64,000 nt of DNA from contig CBDCDT010000002.1 in NCBI GenBank assembly GCA_965215445.1, positions 310,001 to 374,000 on the forward strand, in the 5' to 3' direction. Each line of letters starts with the position of its first letter. The first letter of the stretch is position 1. The DNA comes from CBDBLK01 sp965215445. GTDB lineage: Bacteria > Bdellovibrionota > Bacteriovoracia > Bacteriovoracales > Bacteriovoracaceae. Under the pieces are notes generated by a model. The model did no database searches. It saw nothing but the letters and a program-made list of their open reading frames with translations, and was not told the origin of the DNA. This document shows, piece by piece, positions 62,736-64,000 of the stretch. The position numbers and the translations under genes are program-made.

Positions 62736-64000
62736 TTAATTTTTAATACTCAACTCGTAGAGCTTGGCGTATTCCCCGCCCAATTCCATCAATTCTCGAT
62801 GGCCACCTTTTTCAATCAACTTCCCATCTTTAATCACATAAATCCTATCAAAGTCCTGAATGGTACTCAATCTATGGGCCACGGCAATGACTGTCTTGTG
62901 ACCGGCCAGATTATCAAGTGCTTTTTGAACGACCTTTTCCGATTCATTGTCGAGTGCCGAAGTGGCCTCGTCAAAAAGTAAAACGGGAGTGTCTTGAAGA
63001 TAGGCCCTGGCAATGGTCAGGCGCTGCTGTTGTCCGCCGGACAGGCGCACCCCCCGATCACCGATAACGGTATCCAATCCATGGGGTAGTTTTTTGACGA
63101 ACCCGGAGGCGTAGGCAACTTCAAGCGCCTCCCAAATGGCCCTTTCCGAAAACTCCCGCCCCAAACAGAGATTGGCCTTGACACTGTCGTGAAAAAGAAA
63201 AAGTTCCTGTCCGACAAGGCCAAAGAGATTCCTCAATGAGGCCAGCGTGAGGTCGGACAAGCGGTGTCCGTCGATAAGGATATCTCCGCGCTCAACCGGA
63301 TAAAATCCCAACAAAAGGTCGATGAAAGTGGATTTTCCCGAACCGGAAGTTCCCACCAACGCAATTTTTTCTCCCTTTTTGACCGTTAAATCCAGACCAC
63401 TGATAACATCTCCCTCGCCATAACAAAAATAAAGATCGCGCACGAAAATCCCTTGCTTGAAATCATCCAGTTCAACTTTCCCCTGGTTGACTTCCTCGGG
63501 AAGGTCAAAAATTTCCTGCAAGCGATCCGAGGCCGCATAGGCCTGGCCCAAATGAACATTGGCCTCGCTAAATTTGCGGATGGGATCCATGAAGAGGGCC
63601 AAGGCGGCAATGAAAGCAACGAACTCTCCCACTGTAACGGCATCGGATTGGATGCGGTAGTGAGCAAAAATAATGACTCCCGAAAAAGCACACGCCCCCA
63701 CCAACTCCACAAAAGGGTGGGCAATTTCTTCAATAAAAGTGGTTTTCATCTGGGCCGAAAAAAATCCCTTTTGAGAACCGTTAAAACGGCCAAAAATAAA
63801 TTTTTGCAAATTAAAGGCCTTGGTAACTTTATTCGCTCCAAAACTTTCGGCAATATTGTGAGTGAGTTCCCCACGCTCCTTTTGAACCTCGCCCTGGCCC
63901 TGACGTATGCGACGCCCGGTAATTTGAAAAATCAACAACAAAAAAGGGGCGGTAACGAGAATCACCAGCGTCAACTGCCAATCGGCCCAAAAGGCCATAC
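62736..64000 (-). CDS. MsbA-like ABC transporter (5' part beyond window)
   Basis: The frame runs past the right window edge, giving at least 421 residues of an ABC half-transporter: the later transmembrane helices (about 1-185), then an ATPase domain with Walker A VGTSGSGKST, Q-loop LVGQELFLF, signature LSGGQQQRL, Walker B VLLFDEATSALD and H-loop AVAHRLST. The organisation matches lipid-A/lipid exporters of the MsbA/LapB-type group. The true N-terminus is not in the window, so the exported substrate is not certain. Confidence 0.88.
   Translation of the reverse strand, partial: MAFWADWQLTLVILVTAPFLLLIFQITGRRIRQGQGEVQKERGELTHNIAESFGANKVTKAFNLQKFIFGRFNGSQKGFFSAQMKTTFIEEIAHPFVELVGACAFSGVIIFAHYRIQSDAVTVGEFVAFIAALALFMDPIRKFSEANVHLGQAYAASDRLQEIFDLPEEVNQGKVELDDFKQGIFVRDLYFCYGEGDVISGLDLTVKKGEKIALVGTSGSGKSTFIDLLLGFYPVERGDILIDGHRLSDLTLASLRNLFGLVGQELFLFHDSVKANLCLGREFSERAIWEALEVAYASGFVKKLPHGLDTVIGDRGVRLSGGQQQRLTIARAYLQDTPVLLFDEATSALDNESEKVVQKALDNLAGHKTVIAVAHRLSTIQDFDRIYVIKDGKLIEKGGHRELMELGGEYAKLYELSIKN

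Overview
The window looks like chromosomal DNA of a Gram-negative, flagellated bacterium. It carries hook, rod, C-ring and export-apparatus genes, the murein-recycling ligase gene mpl, an MsbA-like ABC exporter gene, several lipoprotein genes and many housekeeping genes. The style (rare GTG/TTG starts after good Shine-Dalgarno sites, many TPR and LysM envelope proteins, a dense flagellar block and unusual NtrC-like regulators) fits Bdellovibrionota or a related deltaproteobacterial-type lineage. No rRNA is present, so this placement is an inference.

Layout. 1-3.5 kb: the 5' part of a very long lipoprotein gene made of Ig-like domains, seven of them in a strict 282-bp near-identical tandem array. 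3.6-7.8 kb: repair and stress genes (Ogt, M48 protease, GloB, Bcp, a secreted EEP-fold enzyme). 7.8-9.8 kb: a small accessory patch with a BrnT/BrnA toxin-antitoxin module flanked by a 27-bp direct duplication of the EEP gene end, and an AAA-type ATPase behind tandem palindromes. 9.8-17.4 kb: a radical SAM gene, an envelope lipoprotein/LysM pair, topA with a histone-like lysine tail, a DUF368 (PopT-type) transporter and tRNA-Arg(UCG).

17.5-22.6 kb: an AT-rich island directly behind the tRNA, holding a DUF4145 gene and an AlwI-like type IIS restriction endonuclease with a double-domain adenine methyltransferase. 22.7-28.6 kb: pepN, then rimM-trmD-SPOUT methyltransferase-rplS-rnhB and a damaged yraN. 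28.3-30.4 kb is a decay zone with a multiply frameshifted lipoprotein gene. 31-37.8 kb: a tightly overlapping operon thrS-ddl-(aminotransferase/GNAT/pseudo-aminotransferase fusion)-ispA, the most unusual metabolic locus here.

38-55.6 kb: a TPR/winged-helix regulator and a long, notably AT-rich flagellar operon on the minus strand, transcribed as regulator - large TPR protein - regulator - flgB-flgC-fliE-fliF-fliG-fliH-fliI-fliJ-motE-like-fliK-flgD-flgE. Both NtrC-family regulators have altered GAFTGA and Walker B motifs, and one also lacks the receiver phospho-aspartate. 56-64 kb: metK, a secreted protein with a possible wall-hydrolase-like segment, mpl, a serine hydrolase, glyS and a truncated ABC exporter.

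The best candidates for undescribed biology are the tri-domain aminotransferase operon, the pair of apparently ATPase-defective flagellar regulators, and the recombination-flanked brnTA/ATPase patch with its two operator arrays.
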